From Inonotus obliquus (lineage: Eukaryota; Basidiomycota; Agaricomycetes; Hymenochaetales; Hymenochaetaceae): a stretch of 64,000 bases of DNA. Positions 11,068 to 21,659 of this stretch are shown here, one piece after another. The notes under the pieces are model-generated. The model worked only from the letters and a program-made list of their open reading frames with translations, ran no database searches and had not been told where the DNA came from. The stretch covers positions 434,001-498,000 of the forward strand of contig JAJHTX010000006.1 in assembly GCA_032164295.1 (NCBI GenBank), given 5' to 3'. The first letter of the stretch is position 1, and each line of letters starts with the position of its first letter. Both the position numbers and the translations under genes were made by a program.

Positions 11068-13789
11068 ATGTTGCAGCTCGCTGCATCCGTTCTGCTGCTT
11101 TCCGGTCTACTTTCCGAGAGTGTCAGTGCGTTCTACCTGCCAGGCGCTGCCCCGCATGACTACCAACTGGGTGAACGCGTCGAGTTGTATGTCAACGCTC
11201 TGACGCCCATAATTGGTTCAGCCGACAATGCGAAGCTAGTGCGTATCTCGTTTGTGGCATCTGCAGCTGTAGCTGATACCGATGCCTCCAGAAATCAATG
11301 ATTAACTGTAGTCCATTTCTCCGTACTGTGGCAGGACGCTTCAGCTAACTCCAAGGATTTTAGATGACTACTATAATCCTGCATTCCACTTCTGTCCACC
11401 AGATGAAGGAATCCAAAAGCAGCCAGAGTCATTAGGCTCCATTCTCTTTGGTGACCGCATCTTCAACTCAAAATTTGACGTAGGTCCATTTCCTGACACG
11501 GCTTTCAATAGCCGTTTGACCATCCTCTACAGATTGCGATGTTGCAGAACAACGCAACTTGTCGTACTCTGTGCAGAACTAACGTACCTTCTGAGGACGC
11601 AAAATTCATCAACGACCGCATCAAGGAGGACTATGCGTTAAACTGGCTTATTGATGGGTTACCTGCGGCGGAGATGAAGAAGGACCTACAGTCCGGCGAA
11701 ATCTTCTTCGATATCGGATTCAACCTTGGGAATGACGACAATGAGTTTGCGGAGCATCCGGCGCTTAACAATAACTATGATATATATATAAGGTATTAAG
11801 TATCCACCTTACTCCTGCAGCCATCTTGACCCTCCCGCTCAGATACCACGAACCTGTTCCAGGAGTGTACAGAGTAGTCGGTGTCCTCGTGTGGCCATCA
11901 AGGTATGTGCAATTATGACTGCTCGATGGTCAAATCTGATTGATTATACACAGCATCGGTGGTAACCAAGACGTTGAGAGTTGCGATTCCACAACTGCCA
12001 ATCCTCTTTTCTTGAGTGAAGACCAAGAGACGCAAGTACGGTATACGTACCGCGTATTATGGACGGTGAGTTCGGAAACTACTACGTATCGATGAAATGA
12101 AGCTAAAGAAATGAGCCTAGGAATCGGATACGCCTTGGGTAAATTCAAAATCCTTTGTCAGTTATTCGAATGGCTGAAGACTCTTTCAAGGCCACTCGCT
12201 GGGATAACTACCTACACATCTTTGATCCGAAAATCCACTGGTTCAGTCTTATTAACTCCTTTGCAATCGTCGTGTTCCTCTGTATAATGGTCGCGATGAT
12301 CGTTTACCGAAGCGTTTCACGAGATGTAAGCGTTCATCATGTCTCTTTAACTTGCACTCACTGACAGGCTTTCCGTAGATTTCCCGATACAATGCCATTG
12401 ACCTGAGTGTATGGAATATTTGCTGTGGATACGGAGCTTGTGACTAATAGACTTCATACAGGAAGACGTACAAGAAGATTTCGGCTGGAAGCTAGTTCAT
12501 GGTGAGGTCTTCAGGACTCCACAGAATCCCCTTATCCTCTCTGTGATCATCGGAAATGGCGCGCAACTATGCTCCATGGTCGGAGTCACTCTACGTAAGT
12601 GTCATCGTAGTCAATTCCGGGCGATTGTTAATCATGTACTACCGTCGCAGTGTTCGCCCTGCTCGGTTTCTTGTCACCTTCAAATCGCGGGTCTCTGGCG
12701 ACAGTGATGATGGTATGCTGGTCCTTCTTCGGCAGGTTTGTCCCATTTCTATACTTCGCATCGGCCTCCTGAGTCACAACTACCATCAGTGTCGGCGGAT
12801 ACGTTTCAAGTCGAGTCTACGCTTCACTTGGTGGGACAGAAAAGAGAAAAAACACTTTCATGACAGCAACTGTTCTCCCGACCATCGTCTTTGCTATAGT
12901 TTTCTTCTTGAATTTCTTCCTTATTGCTGCTGGTTCATCTGGAGCTGTACCATTTGGTACGATGCTGCTTATCGTTCTGCTCTGGTTTGGTATTTCCGCG
13001 CCGTTATCTGCGATTGGGTCGTATTTTGGCTCTAAACACGGTGTACGTCAAGTCGAGGAACTCTTTGAATCGATGTGATATTCTGACGATTGTTGACAGG
13101 CTATTTCGCATCCTGTGCGGGTGAACCCTATTCCGAGACAAATCCCGCCTGGCCCCAAGTACCTTCGTCCTTGGGTCGGTATCACCTTCGTCTTGCTTGA
13201 AGTAGTACTGATCACTTGCTCATCCTCTAGTGGGCTTCCATCCTGAGCGGCATCCTGCCCTTCGGTGCGTATACTCACCGCATCACAGAGTATTCCATGT
13301 AAGAACTAATAACATTTTAGGCGCGGCATTCGTCGAACTCTACTTCGTCCTCTCCAGCCTCTTCGCCTCACGCGCATACTATGCCTTCGGCTTTCTCGCA
13401 CTTACAGCCATTCTCGTCGCTCTCACCGCCGCAACTGTAACCATCCTCTTTACATATTTCCAACTCTGTGCAGAAGAGTACCGTTGGCACTGGCGTGCAT
13501 TCCTCTGTGGCGGCGGTAGCGCGTTTTGGCTATTGATTTATGGATTATACTATTGGTTGTCGAGGCTATCCTTGGATTCGTTCTCGAGCGTAGTGCTTTA
13601 TTTGGGATACCTGTTTTTAATTGTCTTGTTTGACTTTTTGATTACCGGTAAGTTCACGATCACATACTTTCGCTACCGGTTGACGGATGATATTCATTCT
13701 CTATTCTCTTTGTGATTACAGGAACGATTGGCTTCCTTGCAAGTTACTGGGCTGTACGGAAGCTGTACAGTTCTATTCGCGTAGACTAG
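11068..13789 (+). CDS. TM9/EMP70 nonaspanin, transmembrane 9 superfamily protein
   Basis: Endosome/Golgi membrane protein with nine C-terminal spans that aids sorting of membrane cargo, adhesion and nutrient response. It starts MLQLAASVLLLSGLLSESVS, a clear signal peptide, then AFYLPGAAPHDY, the usual mature N-terminus. The lumenal domain carries YYNPAFHFCPPDEG, ESLGSILFGDRIFNS and NATCRTLC. Later come LILSVIIGNGAQL, GSVGGYVSSRVYASLGG, ATVLPTIVFAIVFFLNFFLI, RQIPPGPKYLRPW, PFGAAFVELYFVLSSLF, YRWHWRAFLCGG and GTIGFLASYWAVRKLYSS, all family hallmarks. It ends IRVD, in the place of the usual C-terminal KxD/E COPI signal. About ten short introns are needed. Frame and family are certain; individual exon borders are approximate. 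Confidence 0.92.
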
Positions 13790-13933
13790 TCGAGTTTTAT
13801 ACCTCTGCATTAATTATTACTTGCCCATACCGTAGCTGGACTATAGCAATGTTTTTCTATAGTTAACACCAGAGTTGCACATACGAGATACACCCTGTAG
13901 ATTGCAGACACGTATCACTAGGCGTACTGCGTC

Positions 13934-15755
13934 TCATCGGAGGGCAAGGACCAAATGACTGTCCTTTCCGGCCCTGAGGATTGCAGCGCCATTGTCAATC
14001 AAGTCCGTATCCTCAAGGATTCTGTGTACGTCGACAGGACTATTATTCAAATAAAGACCTCTGGAAGTCGCCAATCTCCTTGCATCACCTATTCATCATT
14101 CTATCATGAGCTGCGCAAATCAAAACGTGAAAACTGAATACTGCTCACTGTTGCTACTTGTAAGCCTGTACTTCCCTGCAAGCTTCCATACTGGCTGACC
14201 GATTGTCTCGTTACGAGGACATTGGATGAGACGTGGATCACCTTCGAGTGCTGTGATGATATCTTTTGCGGACAGTTGGGAGATGGATGTTTCAAAGAGT
14301 GCTTGAGTTGCTACTTGTGCGAGTCGGACGGCTTCAGCTGCGTAAGGGATCCTTGCATGAGCCTGCTGGCGGAATGGGAAAGAGAAGGATGGTGAAGATG
14401 GTGCTTACAGCCGTGTATTAATCCTACGACTTCTTGGGCGAGGACGCGTTGTGCTGCTCTCTTTTCGGGTGAAGCCTGAGTTGTAACGGATACTCAGTAT
14501 TCGTTGTATTTCGAAGGGGTGCAGGCGCTTACCCCGTGATTTTTGAGAATCTCTGTGATGTCTTCAATCGGGAGAAACGTGAACATGTTCAGGTATTTTC
14601 CTACATCCGCATCAGTCGTTCGAAGGAAGAACTGGAATTTGTTCACGTTGAGTATCGTATATCAGTCCACAATACAAGAAAAAAAGAATCGGAAACGTAC
14701 CTGATACAAATCAAGCACACTAGTCAAACTCTTATCCAACCAAACTGCATTCCCTTCACTTTTACCGAACTTCGCACCGAAAGATGTCGTAAGTAAAGGT
14801 GTTGTTAATCCATGTGCTACTGGTTCGTCCTTCCGTTTAGTACGGTCGATTAGATCGATTCCAGAAAGGATATTTCCCCATTGATCTGATCCACCGAGTT
14901 GTAGGGTACATTTTCGTGTGTTATAGAGGTGGTAGAAATCATACGCTTGTAGGAGTTGGTACGTAAATTCGGTGAATGAGATGCCTTGTTGTGAAGCCAT
15001 GCGGATTTTCACACTAAAGCACAAATAATTAGTTGATGGTATTGTCGGTCGAGGAAAATGACTACACACCTATCCCGACTGATCATGGTTGGCACACGCG
15101 CATGTCTTCCCGCCTTCGTCAAAAACTCTAACAGTCCCAGAGATCCCAGCCACTCCACATTATTTGCTACTTTAGGCACCGCGCTCGGGCGTGAAATAAT
15201 CCGCGACATGAAGGAGCGCGACGATTTATATTCGAGGGCAGACTTGAAGAAACGTTCTACTGCTCGAGTTAGACTTTCGACGTTACCCATAGCCTTCTCC
15301 TTTCCGATGGGCGTTCGTTCTTCCATCTTCCCTGAAGGGTCTCCGACAAGTCCAGTAGCCCCTCCTATCTAGTCCACATGAGCAATCCGGTAAACGGTTT
15401 GAAAACGGTAAATATTCACCAGAGGGACTACCTCATGCCCGCGAAAGAAGAAATGCAAGAGACACATGAGCGGAAGAAGGTGACCAACATGTAGCGCTTT
15501 TGCAGTGGGATCTATTCCCAGATATACGGCGCTTTTCTGCTGAAGACGGTTTGAGATATCCGGGCGACTTCCTTGTCAGAAACTTCAATGAACGAAACAT
15601 CGATCATAAGAGCGAGGTTACTCCTACCTTGTTGTTTGAGAAATCATTCCTCGTGATTCCAGTTCGTCTATTAGGTTCCTGGTAGAGAAAGACCTCCGAA
15701 ATCGTAGCTGATAACATCTTCTGAAAACTGGTCTTGAAAAGCTTTGACGAATCAT
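13934..15755 (-). CDS. MSY1: Tyrosyl-tRNA synthetase, mitochondrial
   Basis: Charges mitochondrial tRNA-Tyr. It starts [14 protein letters not shown], a basic, acid-free presequence, then [15 protein letters not shown]. The class I HIGH motif is [14 protein letters not shown] near 15480. The tyrosine pocket block [12 protein letters not shown] lies near 14890, and the KMSKS loop reads [11 protein letters not shown] near 14760. The C-terminal S4-like RNA-binding part, [20 protein letters not shown], is restored only if an intron from GTGAGC at about 14147 to ATAG near 14088 is removed. The end is [10 protein letters not shown] and TGA at 13934-13936. Bacterial-type order (catalytic domain, then S4) marks it as the organellar enzyme. 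It is convergent with the TM9 gene. Confidence 0.9.
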
Positions 15756-16344
15756 GGAGGCGGTAATCGCGACAGAACAGTTACTAAAGTAAAGTCATGG
15801 TAAAAAGTTGCACAGATAAAAACGCAACACGTGACCGTACAAGTGAACTTGCACTCAGGCATTGAGGCAATGGCACAAAATCAACTGAGCTTTGCTTTCC
15901 AGTACCTGGTGCTATTTCTTTTGAACCTGCTTGCCCGAAGCTACATCTGGCTTCGTCAATTCAGGTAAACTAAGTTGGATCATTCTTATACTGCTGGAGC
16001 ACAGTGCAGCAAAGACGACGGGAAACCCAATCATAACACCAAGATTTCATCTCAACCGACATTCGTAGCTGAGGAATCGTGGCCTTTATATCTATTCCTT
16101 GGGCCTGCAATGCGAGCACGCTGGGAGGCAATGAACAATAATTGACGAGCGTCTTGGGAACAGATCGTTCACCATACCCTCCGAACCACGAACGTTCTAC
16201 GATTCCTCAAATATCCCAGAGCTATTCAGTCAGCGAATGTAACCAAAGAACAATACCATTGTTCAAGTATAAGACCACAAGAACCCAATTGGCTTGCAAT
16301 GAGACGGTACTACCCATTTTTATCATCGCTGGTGGGACTGGTTT
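15756..16344. other. Intergenic, no gene seen
   Basis: About 590 bp between the TyrRS start and the arylesterase relic. The open frame starting at 16142 runs antisense into the relic and has no family features. Confidence 0.4.
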
Positions 16345-16640
16345 AGACCTCAATGTCGCAGACTTTAAAACAAGGAACGGCCACTGCGGCCAGCAACAGG
16401 TACTTGAAACCATGCAAATACACTGCAGTTCCTCTCGTTCCTTGCCATATGCAACAGACGTAGGGCCAGAAGCAATCTCACCAGCATCCTCGATTACCTG
16501 CTCTGCTTTGTATTTCTCGCCGAAATAGCTTACCTCGCCCTTGTCGAGAGTGAAGCGAAGCGCGGAGGAAGTTTGACGAGGCGGATGGCACTCTGTTCTT
16601 TAGCTGTTGAATTCATTCTCTTGGCAGGATGGGATTAGAA
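16345..16640 (-). pseudogene. Arylesterase/SMP-30-like gene relic, C-terminal piece 1
   Basis: Nucleotide-level match to the 3' part of the intact arylesterase-like gene at 50963-52414. Shared blocks include the antisense of YFSPK...PEAIS (16465-16530) and the GACCTCAATGTCGCAGAC terminal exon (16348-16365). The intron between them is altered, and the coding block ends in a deletion near 16580. No catalytic region remains. It sits downstream of F-box 1 in the same strand sense, so it is a leftover of the duplicated F-box/arylesterase cassette. Confidence 0.65.
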
Positions 16641-16709
16641 CTAGTGAGTCTGTTGATCGTTCATCGTACAATTAGTCGTCCATGAGTAACCTCTCTGAAC
16701 TGGTATTAC

Positions 16710-16944
16710 TAAGGACATACTACAAGGCAGGCCCATCTTCCGAAAGCCCTATCGATACACATTGAAGCCCACCAAAACCGTCAGTCCGCTCACACGCATC
16801 TAAGGGCTAACCTCATCTCCGCTGGCACCTGTTTGCCGAAACCCGCCATCTGTATCTAATCCGCAAGCTCTCAGAAACGAGCCCTATAGGAGACAATGAA
16901 TAATGCATCATAAGCCTGATAGACAGTATAACGTACCAATAAAC
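16710..16944. repeat. Cassette repeat R, copy 1
   Basis: About 235 bp that recur at 18951-19207 and 48805-49045, each time immediately downstream of an F-box gene. Shared text includes CATTGAAGCCCACCARAAYC and AACGAGCCCTRTAGGAGACA. The ORF seen in copies 2 and 3 is frameshifted here. Confidence 0.7.
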
Positions 16945-18273
16945 TCAACGATTCGTTGTTTTGATGATGATTGCATTGTCTTCGAAGCATATCTTAAGCT
17001 TGCTGATCAACCATTCATGGAAAGCATCAGACCGTTCAATCGGGACTTCTTCCGTATCGCCGGAGACTGATACTGTCGCGCAACCACTGAATCGTGAGTC
17101 TAACATGGTGCATAGAGCATCCATGTCACTGCGATTAGTTGCCTCTCCTAAAAACCAGTCACGAATGTCCAATGTGTGAAGCTCGGGACACGTTTTTCGA
17201 TTATCATCATCGAAGGTAAGCTCCCGAAACAGGCACGATAAGTGTTGAGTGTTGTAGCATTGGAGCTTTTGCAACGTAGGTAGTAAACGAAGCAACGGGA
17301 TCGTGATGTGCGTAGATTTGAACCCGGAGAGTTTGAGGGATTGCAGAGGAGGCGAGGAGCGTTGCACGAACTCCAACAGCGTCTGGAGCTCACATATCTT
17401 GTCCTGCCTACAGTGCAGATGGCGGAGAGAGGGAAGCGTCAACATGGGTAGAACGTATTCAGCGAACGATGCGTCAATTTCGAGTGTCTGGATTCCGTCG
17501 TGAACCAATGTTTTTTCCCTTGACGCCGCGACGTTCTGTGGAATATCCGGGTAAACAGCTCGTAAAAAGTAAACCGATAGTTCCTTCAGATTTGGGGCAA
17601 CCTCCAGTAATTTCAGGCAGATCTTCTGCGCAGATTCGCACCGCCAAAAATGGTTAACGAGCCGTACCCGTCTCAAGGCGTATAATGGTCCCTCTCCGAT
17701 ATCGAGCAAGTACCATCTGTCGAGGTCGAGATCTTCGAGCAGTGGGGAATGTGCAATGCTCAACTGAGGTTCTATCACCCTTCTCGGATGGTAACCGATA
17801 CGAAAGCGGAATTTTGCTCTTTCCAGCACAGGCATATCCGTCAATTCCAAGCCTGTTGACTCGGGGGAAAGATCAAATCTCCAGTCGAAATCGACATCCT
17901 TCCAGCGTCGTTGGTGAGATAGCATAGAGGAGGCGATATGGTGGGACGTGCTATGATCTTCGGGGTCGCTTCTCTTCGTGAGGGAGATTTGAAAATTGAT
18001 AGGCGACTGCCTCGTCCTCTCGAGCCATGTGTGATATACGTTGAGCAATGCATCCCGATCCTTTGTTTCTTCAGAGTAGTCGATGGATAGGTGGGACCAT
18101 AGCGAGCTGACATCGAGGGACACTTCACGCCAGCGACGGCAGACGTGCGAGATACACAGCGGCCCCCAGAGACCAGCGGAGCGTAATCCGGATTCCTCAT
18201 TCCTCATTTCCTTGGTGCTTGGTAGCGTCCAGATGAAGATGTCCTGAAGGACCTCCACGGGCAATTTGTCCAT
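16945..18273 (-). CDS. F-box-like protein 1
   Basis: Single-exon gene of 442 residues, counted from MDKLPVEVLQDIFIWTLP, the start shared with its paralogues; an upstream Met at 18288 would add five residues. The first 70 residues are an F-box-like domain (LPVEVLQDIFI, then CISHVCRRWREVSLDVSSLW), which binds Skp1 in SCF ubiquitin ligases. The rest has leucine-rich-repeat-like spacing (LPSLRHLHC, LLPTLQKLQCYN, ELHTLDI) that would choose the target. No stops or frameshifts. Closest relatives in the window are F-box 2 and F-box 3. The family is hugely expanded in mushrooms; the substrate is unknown. Confidence 0.8.
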   Translation of the reverse strand: MDKLPVEVLQDIFIWTLPSTKEMRNEESGLRSAGLWGPLCISHVCRRWREVSLDVSSLWSHLSIDYSEETKDRDALLNVYHTWLERTRQSPINFQISLTKRSDPEDHSTSHHIASSMLSHQRRWKDVDFDWRFDLSPESTGLELTDMPVLERAKFRFRIGYHPRRVIEPQLSIAHSPLLEDLDLDRWYLLDIGEGPLYALRRVRLVNHFWRCESAQKICLKLLEVAPNLKELSVYFLRAVYPDIPQNVAASREKTLVHDGIQTLEIDASFAEYVLPMLTLPSLRHLHCRQDKICELQTLLEFVQRSSPPLQSLKLSGFKSTHITIPLLRLLPTLQKLQCYNTQHLSCLFRELTFDDDNRKTCPELHTLDIRDWFLGEATNRSDMDALCTMLDSRFSGCATVSVSGDTEEVPIERSDAFHEWLISKLKICFEDNAIIIKTTNR

Positions 18274-18289
18274 GTCTGCCTTCCTCAAC

Positions 18290-18689
18290 CGTCAACGACT
18301 TTCTGTTCAAAACAAATGCTACCAGATATTAGCAAACTTGAATATGCGGCGAATATGAGACGGTGCAAGAAACAAGAAATAGCCTTACCCCATCAACGTA
18401 AGACGCTGGATCCCTGTGTTCGAAATTGAAGCACGCGTCTTTCTTCATTGCTTATATACTCATTACGTAAGTAGACGCATTTTCCATCATCACCACACAC
18501 ACAGATCTAGACGCTACTTAGCGTCGAAAGATCTGATAAAGTACAGCTATGTCGAATGACCAGCCTGATTGATGCTAATACTTACCGTAGAGCCCAACTC
18601 ATATAGCTGCAAGCGGGTCCTCCAGTGAATGGTCCATCCAGTGCGATACTCAACATTCTCAAATCATTATAAATCGTGAAGGTACTGAT
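18290..18689. repeat. Duplicated upstream flank of F-box 1
   Basis: Not coding. It matches the flank at 50455-50860 in blocks: CGTCGAAAGATCTGATAAAG, ATAGCTGCAAGCGGGTCC and ATTCTCAAATCATT. This shows that the promoter region was duplicated with the F-box gene. Confidence 0.6.
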
Positions 18690-18845
18690 GGATGCAGTTT
18701 CAAAGTGGGTTTTGACGAGGTGAATGGAGTGGACGAGACCTGCGCGCTCAAAAGCTCCAGTCTGGTCAACGGACAGGTTGCCAACAGGGCGATCCGCGCA
18801 CAGCGTGATCAGACCAGCGTCAGGAAACGGGCGCTCAATAAGACG
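18690..18845 (-). pseudogene. Arylesterase/SMP-30-like gene relic, piece 2
   Basis: Matches 51225-51390 of the intact arylesterase-like gene: TTTTGACGAGGTGAATGG, GACCTGCGC, AAGCTCCAGT, GACAGGTTG and GAGCGCTCAAT recur in order. Only about 150 bp is left. Right after it, at 18846-18940, comes sequence matching 50880-50965 in the opposite orientation, so the break involved an inversion. Confidence 0.65.
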
Positions 18846-18950
18846 TGATATTGAGGTCTAAACCAGAGTCGAGCTATGCAATGATTGAGAAAGCGGGAGA
18901 GTACCGTCTCATTACAGTCATCCGGATATCATTGTGGCCACAATTAGTAC

Positions 18951-19207
18951 AACTAGGGACATACTACAAGGCAGGTGACCTTCCGAAAGCCCTAACGATA
19001 GCATGTTACACAGAAGCGTATACCATTGAAGCCCACCAGAATCGTCAGTCCACTCTCACGCATCTAAGGGCTAACCTCATCTCCGCTGGCATCTGTTTGC
19101 CGAAACCAGCCATCTGTATCTAATCCGCGAGCTTTCAGAAACGAGCCCTATAGGAGACAATAAATAATGAATCAGAACTGGGTAGGCAGTACAACGTACC
19201 AACGAAC
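18951..19207 (+). repeat. Cassette repeat R, copy 2, with TPR-like ORF relic
   Basis: Same unit as 16710-16944 and 48805-49045. On the + strand it encodes GTYYKAGDLPKALTIA and YTEAYTIEAHQNRQSTL, ending LPKPAICI and TAA at 19121-19123. The spacing of Tyr, Gly and Ala resembles a tetratricopeptide helix pair, so this may be the tail of a lost TPR gene convergent with the F-box gene. Copy 3 keeps the frame; copy 1 does not. Confidence 0.5.
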
Positions 19208-20539
19208 TCAACGGTTCGTTTTTTTAATGACAATTGTGTTGTTTTTCTTGGCCTTGCTGATCAACCATTCATGAAAGGCATCAGACCGTTCAATCGGAAC
19301 TTCTTCCGCATCGTCGGAGACTGATACTGTTGCACAACCACTGAATCGCGAGTCTAACATGGTGCATAGAGCATCCATATTATCACTGCGATCATTTTCG
19401 TTCGTGAGGAACCAGACACGAAGGTCCAATGTGTGAAGCTTGGGACACGTTTTGCGATTATCATCATCGAAGGTAAGCTCCCGAAACAGGCACGATAAGT
19501 GTTGAGTGTTGTAGCATTGGAGCTTTTGCAACGTAGGTAGTAAACGAAGCAACGGGATCGTGATGTCCGGAGAATAGAACATGGAGAGTTTGAGGGATTC
19601 CAGAGGAGGCGAGGAGCGTTGCACGAACTCCAAAAGCGTCTGAAGCTCAGATATATAGTCCCGTGTACAGTGCAGACGACGGAGAGAGGGAAGCGTCAAC
19701 ATGGGTAGAATGTATTTAGCGAATGATGCGTCAATTTCGAGTGTCTGGATTCCGTCGTGAACCAATGTATTTGCCCTTGACGCCGCGACGTTCTGTGGAG
19801 ATTCCGCGTGAGCAGATTGTGAAAATTCTATTGATAGTTCCTTCAGATTTGGGGCAACCTCCAGTAATTTCAGGCAGATCTTCTGCGCAACTTCGCACTT
19901 CCAAGATTGGTTAACGAGTCGTACCCGTCTCAAGGCGTATAATGGTCCCTCTCCGATATCGAGAAAGTACCATCCGTCGAGGTCGAGATCTTCGAGCAGT
20001 GGGGAACATGCAACGCTCAACTGAGGTTCTGTTAACTGTCCCGGATGGGTATCGATACCAAAGCGGATTTTTGCTGTTTCGAGCATAGGCATATCTGTTA
20101 ATTTCAAACCCTTCGTCTTGGTGGAGGAAAGATAAAATGTCCAGTCGAAATCGACATCCTTCCAGCGTCGTTGGTGAGATAGTATAGAGGAGGCGATATG
20201 TTCGGAGTTGATATGACCTTCGGAGTAATTTCTCTTCCAGAAATAGAAGGAGATCTGAAAATTGATAGGCGACTGCCTCGTCCTCTGGAGCCATGTGTGA
20301 TACACGTCGAGCAATGCATTCTGTTCCATCGTTTCTTCGGAGTAGTCGATGGATAAGTAGGACCATAACGAGCTGACATCGAGGGATACTTCACGCCAGC
20401 GACGGCAGACGTGCGAGATACACAGCGGTACCAAGAGACCAGCGAAGCGCAATTTAGAATCCTTCTTCCTCATTTCCTTGATGCTTGGTAGCGTCCAGAT
20501 GAAGATGTACTGGAGGACCTCCGTGGGCAACTTGTCCAT
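19208..20539 (-). CDS. F-box-like protein 2
   Basis: Single exon, 443 residues from MDKLPTEVLQYIFIWTLP. It has the same F-box-like domain (CISHVCRRWREVSLDVSSLW) and leucine-rich C-terminal part as F-box 1, and is close to it at the DNA level (for example the run around 19440-19560 equals 17190-17310 with few changes). It lies head-to-tail behind F-box 1, separated by the relic and repeat R, so it is a local duplicate. The reading frame is intact. It probably acts as an SCF adaptor; the target is unknown. Confidence 0.8.
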   Translation of the reverse strand: MDKLPTEVLQYIFIWTLPSIKEMRKKDSKLRFAGLLVPLCISHVCRRWREVSLDVSSLWSYLSIDYSEETMEQNALLDVYHTWLQRTRQSPINFQISFYFWKRNYSEGHINSEHIASSILSHQRRWKDVDFDWTFYLSSTKTKGLKLTDMPMLETAKIRFGIDTHPGQLTEPQLSVACSPLLEDLDLDGWYFLDIGEGPLYALRRVRLVNQSWKCEVAQKICLKLLEVAPNLKELSIEFSQSAHAESPQNVAASRANTLVHDGIQTLEIDASFAKYILPMLTLPSLRRLHCTRDYISELQTLLEFVQRSSPPLESLKLSMFYSPDITIPLLRLLPTLQKLQCYNTQHLSCLFRELTFDDDNRKTCPKLHTLDLRVWFLTNENDRSDNMDALCTMLDSRFSGCATVSVSDDAEEVPIERSDAFHEWLISKAKKNNTIVIKKTNR

Positions 20540-21659
20540 GCCGGCCCTTTCTTCAACGACCTCCTATCTAAAACTGTTATTGGGTGTCAGCAAACATGAA
20601 GACTGGGCGAAGTGAGAGACACTCTTACTGCCAGAGAAACTGCAAGATGCCTATCGCTCTCACGGAGATTGCTTTTGCGACCGTCTGATGGATGGAAAAA
20701 GAAGAAAGGCTGACGGACGTATTTGTAATAAATATACTACGTAAGAATACATCCAAAGTAAGCATGAGCTCAGCTGAATCAGCAGACCACGACAACGTTA
20801 ATTTTGTTGGAGAGTTGGAGAGACTGTGCCCTTGGACACACTCATCACGTCCTTACGCGTACGTACCATCGGTAGATGATAAGATCAAGGCCATGTCAGA
20901 TTTCTCAAGTAGCACTAAAGGGACCAACCAGGTCAAAATTGAGGACTCTGTATCAACTTAATATAGCCTAAAATGATGCCATGAATTCAGCTTTAAAGTA
21001 TGTCATGGAGAATCAGATCGGCCAATGTCGACTGTAGGAAGTCGGAACCATGGACTGAAATTCGGACTTTGGTCGATTTGATCTGAGCGTGAGTTTATCG
21101 TGCCTACACAAGATAGCTGAAAGGAGCGGAGCGTGGGGTAAGTCCTATCATCAGGAAAAACCCTAAGATCGGAATCCACGGAATCATGTAGAATTCGTGG
21201 AATTTCCAAGAATTATCCCCGAAATTCCACGGATTCCAATTCCGATTAATTCCAAACCCCCCATTCCGAGTTCTGCAGATTCTCTATGTTCTCTTGCCCC
21301 ATTCGGTTAGGTCACGCAACTTTCAAATATATTGGTACCCCATTAGGCTAAGAAATGCATACCTAGCTTGGCATGTACTAAATAGCATTAATATTATTGA
21401 CACCGAAAAACTGTGATTTAAGGTTCACACGATAGATATCGATATAATAGTAATACGTGACATCATCGTTAAAATCCATTTGTTACATAATCGAAGCAAT
21501 CAGCTCTGTTACATAATAACATAATAGCGTAATACTAAGCATTACATAACAAACATTGGTTAGTTCCAATCCAGGCCTTTCCGACCAGTAGCGGAGGACG
21601 TCTCATCATTAAGCCTTATAATTCACGTTAGCTGGATGTTTAAGAAGTCGATATAGTAC
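20540..21659. other. Gene-poor spacer
   Basis: About 1.1 kb with no gene I can support. An 89-codon + strand frame at 20692-20961 has no family features. At 21170-21245 there is a cluster of GGAATTCC/ATTCCACGG-like short palindromes. 21400-21560 is AT-rich with repeated ATAATA and TTACATAA. Confidence 0.45.

Noticed and set aside
20692..20961. 89-codon ORF MEKEERLTDVF...
   Set aside because: No homology recognised, no conserved neighbour copy, and composition like the surrounding spacer.
21170..21245. Cluster of GGAATTCC-like palindromes as a regulatory site
   Set aside because: Low-complexity, imperfect, and not tied to a gene start; noted only in the spacer entry.
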